A stretch of 64,000 nucleotides of DNA, taken from assembly GCA_951804985.1 (NCBI GenBank), contig OX638133.1:55457122-55521121 (forward strand), in the 5' to 3' direction. Of this stretch, positions 14,012 to 24,320 are shown in pieces. A program made the position numbers and the translations under genes. Each line of letters begins with the position of its first letter. Position 1 is the stretch's first letter. The notes under the pieces were generated by a model. It had not been told where the DNA came from and ran no database searches. It saw only the letters and a program-made list of their open reading frames with translations. The DNA comes from Dryomyza anilis. Its lineage: Eukaryota > Arthropoda > Insecta > Diptera > Dryomyzidae.

Positions 14012-14150
14012 TTCCATTATAAATCATTATAATCGTCACAAGGGTTCTTGAGAAATCACGTCTCAAACTTAAAATGCTCTTAACTCCGTAAATACGCGCC
14101 GTAGAGGCCTCAAAGTTGGCATATTTTGTAATCTATTTTTTCCCTTTTAA
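14012..14150 (+). repeat. Type example of the long unit (L, 139 bp)
   Basis: This is a clean full-length unit, measured from one TTCC start to the next. The order is: AT-rich start, box A with TTCTTGAGAAATCACGTCTC, a linker TTAAAATGCTCTTAACTCCG, GC-rich box B with TACGCGCCGTAGAGGCCTC, then the ATTTTGTAATCTATTTT tract and a pyrimidine-rich CCCTTTTAA end. L units elsewhere vary by a few bases, about 138-142 bp. Box B varies as CGCCG, CGTCG, CGAGTCG, CGCACCG or CAAGTCG, which mark different subfamilies. Confidence 0.9.
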
Positions 14151-14239
14151 TTCCAATATAAATCATTATAATCGGCACATGGGTTCTTGAGAAATCACGT
14201 CTCAAACTTAAAATTTGTAATTTCTTTTTGCACTTTAAA
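14151..14239 (+). repeat. Type example of the short unit (S, 89 bp), lacking box B
   Basis: This unit follows directly after the L example. It matches L up to ACTTAAAAT and then jumps to TTTGTAATTTCTTTTTGCAC, so about 50 bp with the whole GC-rich box B are missing. In L both edges of the missing part carry AT (AAAAT before it, ACATTTTG after it), consistent with a deletion at a 2-bp microhomology. S units alternate irregularly with L units through the whole window. Confidence 0.88.
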
Positions 14240-15374
14240 TTCCAATATAAATCATTATAATCGGCGCAAGGTTCTTGAGAAATCACGTCTCAAATTTAAA
14301 ATGCTCAGAACTCCGAAAATACGCGTCGTAGAGGGCTCAAAGTTAGCACATTTTGTAATCTATTTTTGCCTTTGTAATTCCGATATAAATTATAATAATT
14401 GACGCAAGGGTTCTTGAGAAATCACGTCTCAAACTTAAAATGCTCCTAACTCCGTAAATACGCGCCGTGGAGTCCTCATCGTTGGCACATTTTGTAATCT
14501 ATTTTTGGCCTTTAAATTCCAATATAAATCATTATAATCGACATAAGGCTTCCTGAGACATCACGTCTTAAACTTAAAATGCTCTTAACTCCGTAAATAC
14601 GCGTCGTAGAGGCCACAAAGTTGGGCCATTTTGTAACTTATTTTTTCCCTTTTAATTCCAATATAAATCATTATAATCGGCGCAAGGGTTCTTGAGAAAT
14701 CACGTCTCAAACTTAAAATTTGTAATTTATTTTTGCACTTTTAATTCCAATATAAATCATTATAATCGGCGCAAGGGTTCTTGAGAAATCACATCTCAAA
14801 TTTAAAATGCTCCTATAAATACGCGCCGTAGAGGCCTCAAAGCTGGCCCATTTTGTAAGCTATTTTTGGATTTTAAATTCCAATATAAATCATTATAATC
14901 GCCACAACGGTTCTTGAGAAATCACTTCTCAAACTCAAAATTTGTAATCTATTTTTTAATTTAATTCCAGTATAAATTAGTATAATCGACACAGGGGTTT
15001 TTGAGAAATCACGTCTCAAACTTAAAATGCTCTTAACTTCGTAAATACGCGTCGTAGAGGCCTCAAAGTTAGCACATTTTGTAATCTATTTTTTCCCATT
15101 TAATTCTACTATAAATCATTATAATCGGGTTCATGAGAAATCACGTCTCAAACTTAAAATGCTCTTAACTCCGTAAATACGCGTCGTAGAGGCCGCAAGA
15201 TTTCTTGAGAAATCACGTCTCAAATTTAAAATGCTCAGAACTCCGTAAATACGCGCCGTAGAGGCCTCAAAGTTGGCCCATTTTGTAATAAATTTGTTCT
15301 CTTGTAATTCCAATATAAATCATTATAATCGCAAGGGCGCAAACGTTCTTGAGAAATCACGACTTTAAAATGCT

Positions 15375-15401
15375 CCTATAAATACGCGCCGTATTTATAG
15401 G
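15375..15401. repeat. Perfect snap-back palindrome
   Basis: Perfect arms around CGC, with a variant upstream flank AATCACGACTTTAAAATG. Its partner lies 1347 bp downstream at 16722. Confidence 0.88.
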
Positions 15402-16721
15402 AAATACTTAAAATGCTCTTAACTCCGTAAATACGCGCCTTAGAGGCCTCAAAGCTGGCACATTTTGTAACCTATTTTTCTCTTTTAATTCCAATGTAAA
15501 TCATTATAATCGGCGCAAGGGTTCTTGAGAAATCACGTCTCAAATTTAAAATGCTCAGAACTCCGTAGAGGCCTAAAAGTTAGCACATTTTGTAATCTAT
15601 TTTTGCCTTTGTAATTCCAATATAAATTATAATAATTGACGCAAGGGTTCTTGAGAAATCTCGTCTCAAACTTAAAATGCTCATAACTCCGTAAATACGC
15701 GTCGTAGAGGCCTCAAAGTTGGATCATTTTTTTATCTATTTTTTTTATCTATTCTTGAGAAATAATGGCTCAAATTTAAAATGCTCCTATAAATACGCGC
15801 CGTAGAGGCATCAAAGTTGGCACATTTTGGCCTTTTTTGGCCTTTAAATTCCAATATAAATCATTATAATCGGCATATGGGTTCTTGAGAAATCACGTCT
15901 CAAACTTAAAATTTTTAATCTATTTTTGCCCTTTTAATTCCAATATAAATGATTATAATCGTCACAACGGTTCTTGAGAAATCACGTCTCAAACTTAAAT
16001 TGCTCTTAACTCCGTAAATACGCGTCGTAGAGGCTTCAAAGTTAGCACATTTTGTAATCTATTTTTGACTTTGTAATTCCGATATAAATTATAATAATTG
16101 ACGCAAGGGTTCTTGAGAAATCACGTCTCAAACTTAAAATGCTCCTAACTCCGTAAATACGCGCCGTGGAGTCCTCAACGTTGGCACATTTTGTAATCTA
16201 TTTTTGGCCTTTAAATTCCAATATAAATCATTATAATCGACATAAGGCTTCCTGAGACATCACGTCTTAAACTTAAAATGCTCTTAACTCCGTAAATACG
16301 CGTCGTAGAGGCCACAAAGTTGGCCCATTTTGTGACTTATTTTTTCCCTTTAAATTCCAATATAAATCATTATAATCGGCATATGGGTTCTTGAGAAATC
16401 ACGTCTCAAACTTAAAATTTTTAATCTATTTTTGCCCTTTTAATTCCAATATAAATGATTATAATCGTCACAACGGTTCTTGAGAAATCACGTCTCAAAC
16501 TTAAATTGCTCTTAACTCCGTAAATACGCGTCGTAGAGGCCGCAAGATTTCTTGAGAAATCACGTCTCAAATTTAAAATGCTCAGAACTCCGTAAATACG
16601 CGCCGTAGAGGCCTCAAAGTTGGCCCATTTTGTAATATATTTTTTCCCTTGTAATTCCAATATAAATCATTATAATCGCAAGGGCGCAAACGTTCTTGAG
16701 AAATCACGACTTTAAAATGCT

Positions 16722-16748
16722 CCTATAAATACGCGCCGTATTTATAGG
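16722..16748. repeat. Perfect snap-back palindrome
   Basis: This is the partner of the copy at 15375 within the 1347-bp tandem duplication. It shares the ACGACTTTAAAATG flank. Confidence 0.88.
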
Positions 16749-17100
16749 AAATACTTAAAATGCTCTTAACTCCGTAAATACGCGCCTTAGAGGCCTCAAA
16801 GCTGGCACATTTTGTAACCTATTTTTCTCTTTTAATTCCAATATAAAACATTATAATTGAAGCAAGGGTTCTTGAGAAATCACGTCTCAAATTTAAAATG
16901 CTCAGAACTCCGTAGAGGCCTAAAAGTTAGCACATTTTGTAATCTATTTTTGCCTTTGTAATTCCAATATAAATTATAATAATTGACGCAAGGGTTCTTG
17001 AGAAATCTCGTCTCAAACTTAAAATGCTCATAACTCCGTAAATACGCGTCGTAGAGGCCTCAAAGTTGGAACATTTTTTTATCTATTCTTGAGAAATCAT

Positions 17101-18540
17101 GGCTCAAATTTAAAATGCTCCTATAAATACGCGCCGTAGAGGCATCAAAGTTGGCACATTTTGTAGTCTATTTTTGGCCTTTAAATTCCAATATAAATCA
17201 TTATAATCGCAAGGGCGCAAACGTTCTTGAGAAATCACGACTTTAAAATGCTCCTATAAATACGCGCCGTATTTATAGGAAATACTTAAAATGCTCTTAA
17301 CTCCGCAAATACGCGCCTTAGAGGCCTCTAAGCTGGCACATTTTGTAACCTATTTTTCTCTTTTAATTCCAATGTAAATCATTATAATCGGCGCAAGGGT
17401 TCTTGAGAAATCACGTCTCAAATTAAAAATGCTCAGAACTCCGTAGAGGCCTAAAAGTTAGCACATTTTGTAATCTATTTTTTCCCTTGTAATTCCAATA
17501 TAAATCATTATAATCGGCATATGGGTTCTTGAGAAATCACGTCTCAAATTTAAAATGCTCAGAACTCCGTAAATACGCGCCGTAGAGGCCTCAAAGTTGG
17601 CCCATTTTGTAACCTATTTTTTCCCTTGTAATTCCAATATAAATCATTATAATCGGCATATGGGTTCTTGAGAAATCACGTCTCAAACTTAAATTGCTCT
17701 TAACTCCGTAAATACGCGTCGTAGAGGCCTCAAAGTTATCACATTTTGTAATCTATTTTTACCTTTGTAATTCCAATATAAATTATTATAATTGACGCAA
17801 GGGTTCTTGAGAAATCATGTCTCATACTTAAAATTTGCAATCTCTATTTGGTCTTTTAATTCCAATATTAATGATTATAATGCTCCTATTAATACGCGAC
17901 GTAGAGGCCTCAAAGTTGGCACATTTTGTAATCTATTTTTGGCCTTTAAATTCAAAAAATAAATCACTATAATCGGCATATGGGTTCTTGAGAAATCACG
18001 TCTCAAACTTAAAATGCTCATAACTCCGTAAATGCGCGTCGTAGAGGCCTCAATGTTGGAACATTTTTTTTATCTATTTTTGCCCTTTTAATTCCAATAT
18101 AAATACGCGTCGTAGAGGCGTAGGTTTTTGAGAAATCACGTCTCAAACTTTAAATTTGCAATCTATTTTTGCCCTTTTAATTCCATTATAAATCATTATA
18201 ATCGTCACAAGGGTTTTTGAGAAATCACGTCTCAAACTTAAAATGCTCTTAACTCCGTAAATACGCGCCGTAGAGGCCTCAAAGTTAGCACATTTTGTAA
18301 TCTATTTTTTCCCATTTAATTCTACTATAAATCATTATAATCGGGTTCTTGAGAAATCACGTCTCAAACTTAAAATTTGCAATCTATTTTTGCCCTTTTA
18401 ATTCCAATATAAATGATTATATCGTCACAACGGTTCTTGAGAAATCACGTCTCAAACTTAAATTGCTCTTAACTCCGTAAATACGCGTCGTAGAGGCCTC
18501 AAAGTTAGCACATTTTGTAATCTATTTTTGCCTTTGTAAT
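17101..18540 (+). repeat. Mixed satellite segment
   Basis: Contains a palindrome unit at 17253, an S+M pair near 17850 and several GGCATATGGG-type units. This is the transition from the left composition (CGCGCCTTAGAGG subtypes) to the middle blocks. No gene was seen. Confidence 0.7.
17253..17279. repeat. Perfect snap-back palindrome
   Basis: A third copy with the ACGACTTTAAAATG flank, 531 bp after the one at 16722. It shows local re-use of the same segment. Confidence 0.88.
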
Positions 18541-19184
18541 TCAAAAAATAAATCACTATAATCGGCATATGGGTTCTTGAGAAATCACGTCTCAAACTTA
18601 AAATGCTCTTAACTCCGTAAATACGAGTCGTAGAGGCCACACAGTTAGCACATTTTGTAATCTATATTTTCCCTTTTAATTCCAATATAAATCATTATAA
18701 TCGGCGCAAGGGTTCTAGAGAAATCACGTCTCAAACTTAAAATTTGCAATCTATTTTTGATATTTTAATTCCAATATAAATGATTATAATGCTCCTATTA
18801 ATACGCTCCGTAGAGGCCTCAAAGTTGGCACATTTTGTAATCTATTTTTGGCCCTTAAATTCAAAAAATAAATCACTATAATCGGCATATGGGTTCTTGA
18901 GAAATCACGTCTCAAACTTAAAATGCTCATAACTCCGTTAATACGCTTCGTAGAGGCCTCAAAGTTAGCACATTTTGTAAACTATGTTTTCCCTTTTAAT
19001 TCCAATATAAATCATTATAATCGGAGCAAGGATTCTTGAGAAATCACGTCTCAAACTTAAAATGCTCATAACTCCGTAAATACGAGTCGTAGAGGCCTCA
19101 AAGTTGGCATATTTTGTAACCTAATTTGCCCCTTTTAATTCCAATATAAATCATTATAATCGGCGCAAGAGTTCTTGAGAAATC

Positions 19185-19216
19185 ACGGCTCAAAATTAAA
19201 ACGGCTCAAATTTAAA
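19185..19216 (+). repeat. 16-bp tandem micro-duplication in a collapsed unit
   Basis: ACGGCTCAAAATTAAA is followed directly by ACGGCTCAAATTTAAA and then by AAACGGCGCAAGAG of the next box A. It is a strongly shortened unit in which only part of box A remains. The same scar is at 24965, 29944, 57160, 59752, 61545 and 63820, with variants elsewhere, so it marks one lineage of blocks. Confidence 0.85.
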
Positions 19217-19989
19217 AACGGCGCAAGAGTTCTTGAGAAATCACGTCTCAAACTTCAAATTTTTAATTCTTTTTGCACTTTTAATTCCAATATAAATCAT
19301 TATAATCGGCGCAAGGGTTCTTGAGAAATCACATCTCAAATTTAAAATGCTCCTATAAATACGCGCCGTAGAGGCCTCAAAGTTGGCCCATTTTGTAACT
19401 TATTTTTTCCCTTTTAATTCCAATTTAATCATTATAATCGACGCAAGGTTTCTTGAGAAATCACGTCTCAAACTTAAAATTTGTAATTTCTTTTTGCTCT
19501 TTTAATTCCAATATAAATCATTATAACCGGCGCAAAGGTTCTTGAGAAATCACGGCTCAAATTTAAAATGCTCCTATAAATACGCGCCGTAGAGGCCTCA
19601 AAGTTGGCACATTTTGTAGTATATTTTTGGCCTTTAAATTCCAATAAAAATCATTATAATCGGCAGATGGGTTCTTGAGAAATCACGTCTCAAACTTAAA
19701 ATGCTCTTAACTCCGTAAATACGCGTCGTAGAGGCCACAAAGTTAGCGCATTTTGTAAACTATTTTTTCCCTTTTAATTCCAATATAAATCGTTATAATC
19801 GGAGCAAGGATTCTTGAGAAATCACGACTCAAACTTAAAATGCTCATAACTCCGTAAATACGCGTCGTAGAGGCCTCAAAGTTGGAACATTTTTTATCAA
19901 TTTTTGCCCTTTTAATTCCAATATAAATCATTGTAATCGGCGCAAGAGTTCTTGAGAAATCACGTCTCAAATCATGTCTTCAAAATGCT

Positions 19990-20016
19990 CCTGTAAATAC
20001 GCGCCGTATTTATAGG
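19990..20016. repeat. Snap-back palindrome, mutated arm (CCTGTAAATACG)
   Basis: The left arm has G for A at its fourth base. The same change is present at 25875-25901 and 30992-31018, which shows that the three middle blocks descend from one ancestor. Confidence 0.85.
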
Positions 20017-20490
20017 AAATGCTTAAAATGCTCTTAACTCCGTAAATACGCGCCTTAGAGGCCTCAAAGCTGGCACTTTATAACCTAGTTTTTGCCTTTT
20101 AATTCTAATATAAATCATTATAATCATCACAAGGCTTCCTGAGAAATCACGTCTCAAACTTAAAATGCTCTTAACTCCGTAAATACGCACCGTAGAGGCC
20201 TCAAAGTTAGCACATTTTGTAATATTTTTTTGCCCTTGTTATTCCAATATAAATCATTATAATTCTTGAGAAACCACGTGTCAAATTTAAAATGCTCATA
20301 ACTCCGTAAATACGCGTCGTAGAGGCCACAAAGTTGGAACATTTTTTTTATAAATTTTTGCCCTTTTAATTCCAATATAAATCATTGTAATCGGCGCAAG
20401 AGTTCTTGAGAAATCACGTCTCAAATTTAAAATGCGCAGAACTCCGTAAATACGCGTCGTAGAGACCTCAAAGTTGGCACATTTTGTAAT

Positions 20491-21250
20491 CTATTCTTGG
20501 CCTTCAAATTCCAAAAATAAATCATTATAATCGGCATATGGGTCTTGAGAAATCACTTCTCAAACTTAAAATTTGCAATCTATTTTTGGTCTTTTAATTC
20601 CAAGATAAATGATTATAATGCTCCTATTTATACGCGCCGTAGAGGCCTCAAAGTTGGCACATTTTGTAATCTATTCTTGGCCTTCAAATTCAAAAAATAA
20701 ATCATTATAATCGGCATATGGGTTCTTGAGAAATCACGTCTCAAACTTAAAATTTGCAATCTATTTTTGGTCTTTTAATTCCAAGATAAATGATTATAAT
20801 GCTCCTATTAATACGCGCCGTAGAGGCCTCAAAGTTGGCACATTTTGTAATCTATTCTTGGCCTTCAAATTCAAAAAATAAATCATTATAATCGGCATAT
20901 GGGTTCTTGAGAAATCACGTCTCAAACTTAAAATGCTCTTAACTCCGTAAATACGCGTCGTAGAGACCTCAAAGTTGGCACATTTTGTAATCTATTCTTG
21001 GCCTTCAAATTCAAAAAATAAATCATTATAATCTGCATATGGGTTCTTGAGAAATCACGTCTCAAACTTAAAATTTGCAATCTATTTTTGGTCTTTTAAT
21101 TCCAAGATAAATGATTATAATGCTCCTATTAATACGCGCCGTAGAGGCCTCAAAGTTGGCACATTTTGTAATCTATTCTTGGCCTTCAAATTCAAAAAAT
21201 AAATCATTATAATCGGCATATGGGTTCTTGAGAAATCACGTCTCAAACTT
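20491..21250 (+). repeat. Local run of about 181-bp S+M dimers
   Basis: CTATTCTTGGCCTTCAAATT recurs at 20491, 20671, 20852, 20992 and 21173, giving steps of 180, 181, 140 and 181. The 181-bp steps are S+M pairs and the 140-bp step is one L unit. The same pattern is present in the third block at about 31490-32240, but is missing from the second block. Confidence 0.83.
20598..20688 (+). repeat. Type example of the M unit (91 bp), lacking box A
   Basis: The unit starts as usual but runs from GATTATAATG straight into CTCCTATTTATACGCGCCG. The CGGCGCAAGGG and TTCTTGAGA box A is therefore missing, about 48 bp. In L the sequence AAT lies at both edges of the missing part (TTATAAT and TTAAAAT), consistent with a 3-bp microhomology deletion. 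M units nearly always follow an S unit, so each S+M pair restores one box A and one box B in about 181 bp. Confidence 0.85.
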
Positions 21251-21700
21251 AAAATGCTCATAACTCCGTAAATACGCGTCGTAGTGGCCTCAAAGTTGGA
21301 ACATTTTTATCAATTTTTGCCCTTTTAATTCCAATATAAATCATTGTAATCGGCGCAAGAGTTCTTGAGAAATCACGTCTCAAATTTAAAATGCTCAGAA
21401 CTCCGTAAATACGTGTCGTAGAGACCTCAAAGTTGGAACATTTTTTTATATATTTTTGCCCTTTTATTCCAATATAAATCATTAAAATCGTCACAACGGT
21501 TCTTGAGAAATCACGTCTCAAACTTAAAATGCTCATAACTCCGTAAATACGCGTCGAAGAGGCCTCAAATTTGGAACATGTTTTATTAATTTTTGCCCTT
21601 TTAATTCCAATATAAATCATTGTAATCGGCGCAAGGGTTCTTGAGAAATCACGTGTCAAATTTAAAATGCTCATAACTCCGTAAATACGAGTCGTAGAGG

Positions 21701-24320
21701 CCTCAAAGTTGGCATATTTTGTAACCTATTTTTCCCCTTTTAATTCCAATATAAATCATTATAATCGGCGCAAGAGTTCTTGAGAAATCACGGCTAAAAA
21801 TTAAAACGGCTCAAATTTAAAAACGGCGCAAGAGTTCTTGAGAAATCAAGTCTCAAACTTCAAATTTTTAATTCTTTTAGCACTTTTAAATCCAATATAA
21901 ATCATTATAATCGGCGCAAGGGTTCTTGAGAAATCACATCTCAAATTTAAAATGCTCCTATAAATACGCGCCGTAGAGGCCTCAAAGTTGGCCCATTATG
22001 TAACTTATTTTTTCCCTTTTAATTCCAATATAAATCATTATAATCGACGCAAGGGTTCTTGAGAAATCACTTCTCAAACTTAAAATTTGTAATTTCTTTT
22101 TGCACTTTTAATTCCAATATAAATCATTATAATCGGCGCAAGGGTTCTTGAGAAATCACGGCTCAAATTTAAAATGCTCCTATAAATACGCGCCGTAAAC
22201 GCCTCAAAGTTGGCAATTTTGTAATCTATTTTTGGCCTTTTAATTCCAACATAAATCATTATAATCGGCACATGGGTTCTTGAGAAATTAAGTCTCAAAC
22301 TTAAAATTTGTAATTTCTTTTTGCACTTTTAATTCCAATATAAATCATTATAATCGGCGCAAGGTTCTTGAGAAATCACATCTCAAAATTAAAATGCTCA
22401 GAACTCCGTAAATACGCGTCGTAGAGGCCTCCAAGTTAGCACATTTTGTAATCTATTTTTGCCTTTGTAATTCCTATATAAATTATGATAATAGACGCAA
22501 GGGTTCTTGAGAAATCACGTCTCAAACTAAAAATGCTCATATTTTGTAACCTATTGTTTCCCTTTTAATTCCAATATAAATCATTATAATCGGCGCAAGA
22601 GTTCTTGAGAAATCACGTCTCGAACTTAAAATTTGTAATTTCTTTTTGCGCTTTTAATTCCAATATAAATCATTATAATCGGTGCAAGGGGTCTTGAGAA
22701 ATCACGTCTTAAACTTCAAATTTTTAATTCTTTTTGCACTTTTAATTTCAATATAAATCATTATAATCGGCGCAAGGGTTCTTGAGAAATCATATCTCAA
22801 ATTTAAAATGCTCCTATAAATACGAGCAGTAGAGGCCTCAAAGTTGGCCCATTTTATAACTTATTTTTTTCCCTTTTAATTCCAATATAAATCGTTACAA
22901 TCGGAGCAAGGATTCTTGAGAAATCACGTCTCAAATTTAAAATGCTCAGAACTCCGTAAATACGCGTCGTAGAGGCCTCAAAGTTGGAAAATTTTTTATC
23001 AATTTTTGCCCTTTTAATTCCATTTATATTGGAATCGGCGCAAGTGTTCTTGAGAAATCACGTCTCAAATTTAAAATGCTCAGAACTCCGTAAATACGCG
23101 CCGTAGAGGCCTCAAAGTTGGCATATTTTGTAACCTATTTTTCCCCTTTTAATTCCAATATAAATCATTATAATCGGCGCAAGGTTTCTTGAGAAATCAC
23201 GGCTCAAATTTAAAATGCTCCTATAAATACGCACATTTTTTAATCTATTTTTGCCCTTTAAATTCCAATATAAATCATTATAATCGTCACAAGGGTTCTT
23301 GAGAAATCACGTCTCAAACTTGAAATGTGTAATCTATTTTTTCCCTTTTAATTCCAGTATAAATCATTATAATCGGCGCAAGGGTTCTTGAGAAATCACG
23401 GCTCAAATTTAAAATGCTCCTATAAATACGCACATTTTTTAATCTATTTTTGCCCTTTAAATTCCAATATAAATCATTATAATCGTCACAAGGGTTCTTG
23501 AGAAATCACGTCTCAAACTTGAAATGTGTAATCTATTTATGCCCTTTTAATTCCAATCTAAATCATTATAATCGTCACAAGGCTTTCTGAGAAATCACGT
23601 CTCAAACTTAAAATGCTCTTAACTGCATAAATACGCGCCGTAGAGGCCTCAAAACGGCTCAAATTTAAAATGCTCCTATAAATACGCACATTTTTTAATC
23701 TATTTATGCCCTTTTAATTCCAATCTAAATCATTATAATCGTCACAAGGCTTTCTGAGAAATCACGTCTCAAACTTAAAATGCTCTTAACTGCATAAATA
23801 CGCGCCGTAGAGGCCTCAAAGCTGGCACATTTTGTAATCTATTTTTGAACTTTAAATTCCAATATAAATCATTACAATCGGCGCAAGGGTTTATGTGAAA
23901 TCACAGCTCAAATTTGAAATGCTCCTATAAATACGCACCGTAGAGGCCTCAAAGTTGGCACATTTTGTAATCTATTTTTGGCCTTTAAATTCAAAAAATA
24001 AATCACTATAAATACGCACATTTTTTAATCTATTTATGCCCTTTTAATTCCAATCTAAATCATTATAATCGTCACAAGGCTTTCTGAGAAATCACGTCTC
24101 AAACTTAAAATGCTCTTAACTGCATAAATACGCGCCGTAGAGGCCTCAAAGCTGGCACATTTTGTAATCTATTTTTGAACTTTTAATTCCAATATAAATC
24201 ATTATAACCGGCGCAAGGGTTCTTGAGAAATCACGGCTCAAATTTAAAATGCTCCTATAAATACGCGCCGTAGAGGCCTCAAAGTTGGCACATTTTGTAA
24301 TCTATTTTTGGCCTTTAAAT
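21701..24320 (+). repeat. Satellite between middle blocks
   Basis: About 21660-22300 is copied at about 33340-33980 with a constant offset of 11681 (marker GGCATATTTTGTAACC at 21711 and 33392). About 23200-24100 holds several clipped units that join AATACGCACATTTTTTAATC, lacking most of box B. A micro-inverted hairpin lies at 23017. No gene was seen. Confidence 0.75.
23017..23035. repeat. Micro-inversion hairpin, copy 1
   Basis: ATTCCA and TGGAAT flank TTTATAT. Ordinary units read ATTCCAATATAAAT here. This one has the reverse complement inserted after ATTCCA and then continues as CGGCGCAAG, so a piece of about 13 bp is inverted and the usual CATTATAAT is lost. Confidence 0.85.

Larger units (their letters stand above)
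10801..14400 (+). repeat. Mixed satellite segment with a second copy of the 236-bp duplication
   Basis: The 236-bp pair at 10825/11061 is followed by a copy of the left-end module (about 11240-11700, with the TTTGTAATATTTTTTTTCCC variant). Palindrome units lie at 11494 and 13065. A small 11-bp tandem duplication lies at 11997-12018. No gene is visible. Confidence 0.72.
14401..17100 (+). repeat. Satellite with 1347-bp and 1699-bp internal duplications
   Basis: The fused junction GTAGAGGCCGCAAGATTTCT, where box B is joined directly to box A, lies at 15187 and 16534, 1347 bp apart. The variant CTCCGTAGAGGCCTAAAAGT keeps the same spacing (15560 and 16907). A different marker, TCCTGAGACATCACGTCTTA, lies at 14551 and 16250, 1699 bp apart. 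The region is therefore an overlapping patchwork. Confidence 0.8.
18541..21700 (+). repeat. Middle higher-order block, copy 1
   Basis: Opens with the TCAAAAAATAAATCACTATA variant. The marker TCTATATTTTCCCTTTTAAT at 18661 recurs at 24441 and 29420 (spacings 5780 and 4979), and other markers keep these spacings to about 19970. From about 20490 to 21180 it has S+M pairs at 180-181 bp intervals, with one 140-bp step between them. It includes the longest minus-strand open frame (21258-21674), which is translated satellite. Confidence 0.82.

Noticed and set aside
14032..14072. Heat-shock element in TTCTTGAGAA
   Set aside because: The TTC and GAA half-sites are separated by four bases, not the two required, and there is no third properly spaced half-site.
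1..18540. CRISPR array
   Set aside because: Repeats are about 90-140 bp, degenerate, directly joined and without unique spacers, and the inserted element points to a fly genome.
21258..21674. 138-codon open frame on the minus strand as a gene
   Set aside because: It is the satellite unit translated backwards about three times. The same peptide recurs wherever unit lengths keep frame, with no signal, domain or codon pattern.
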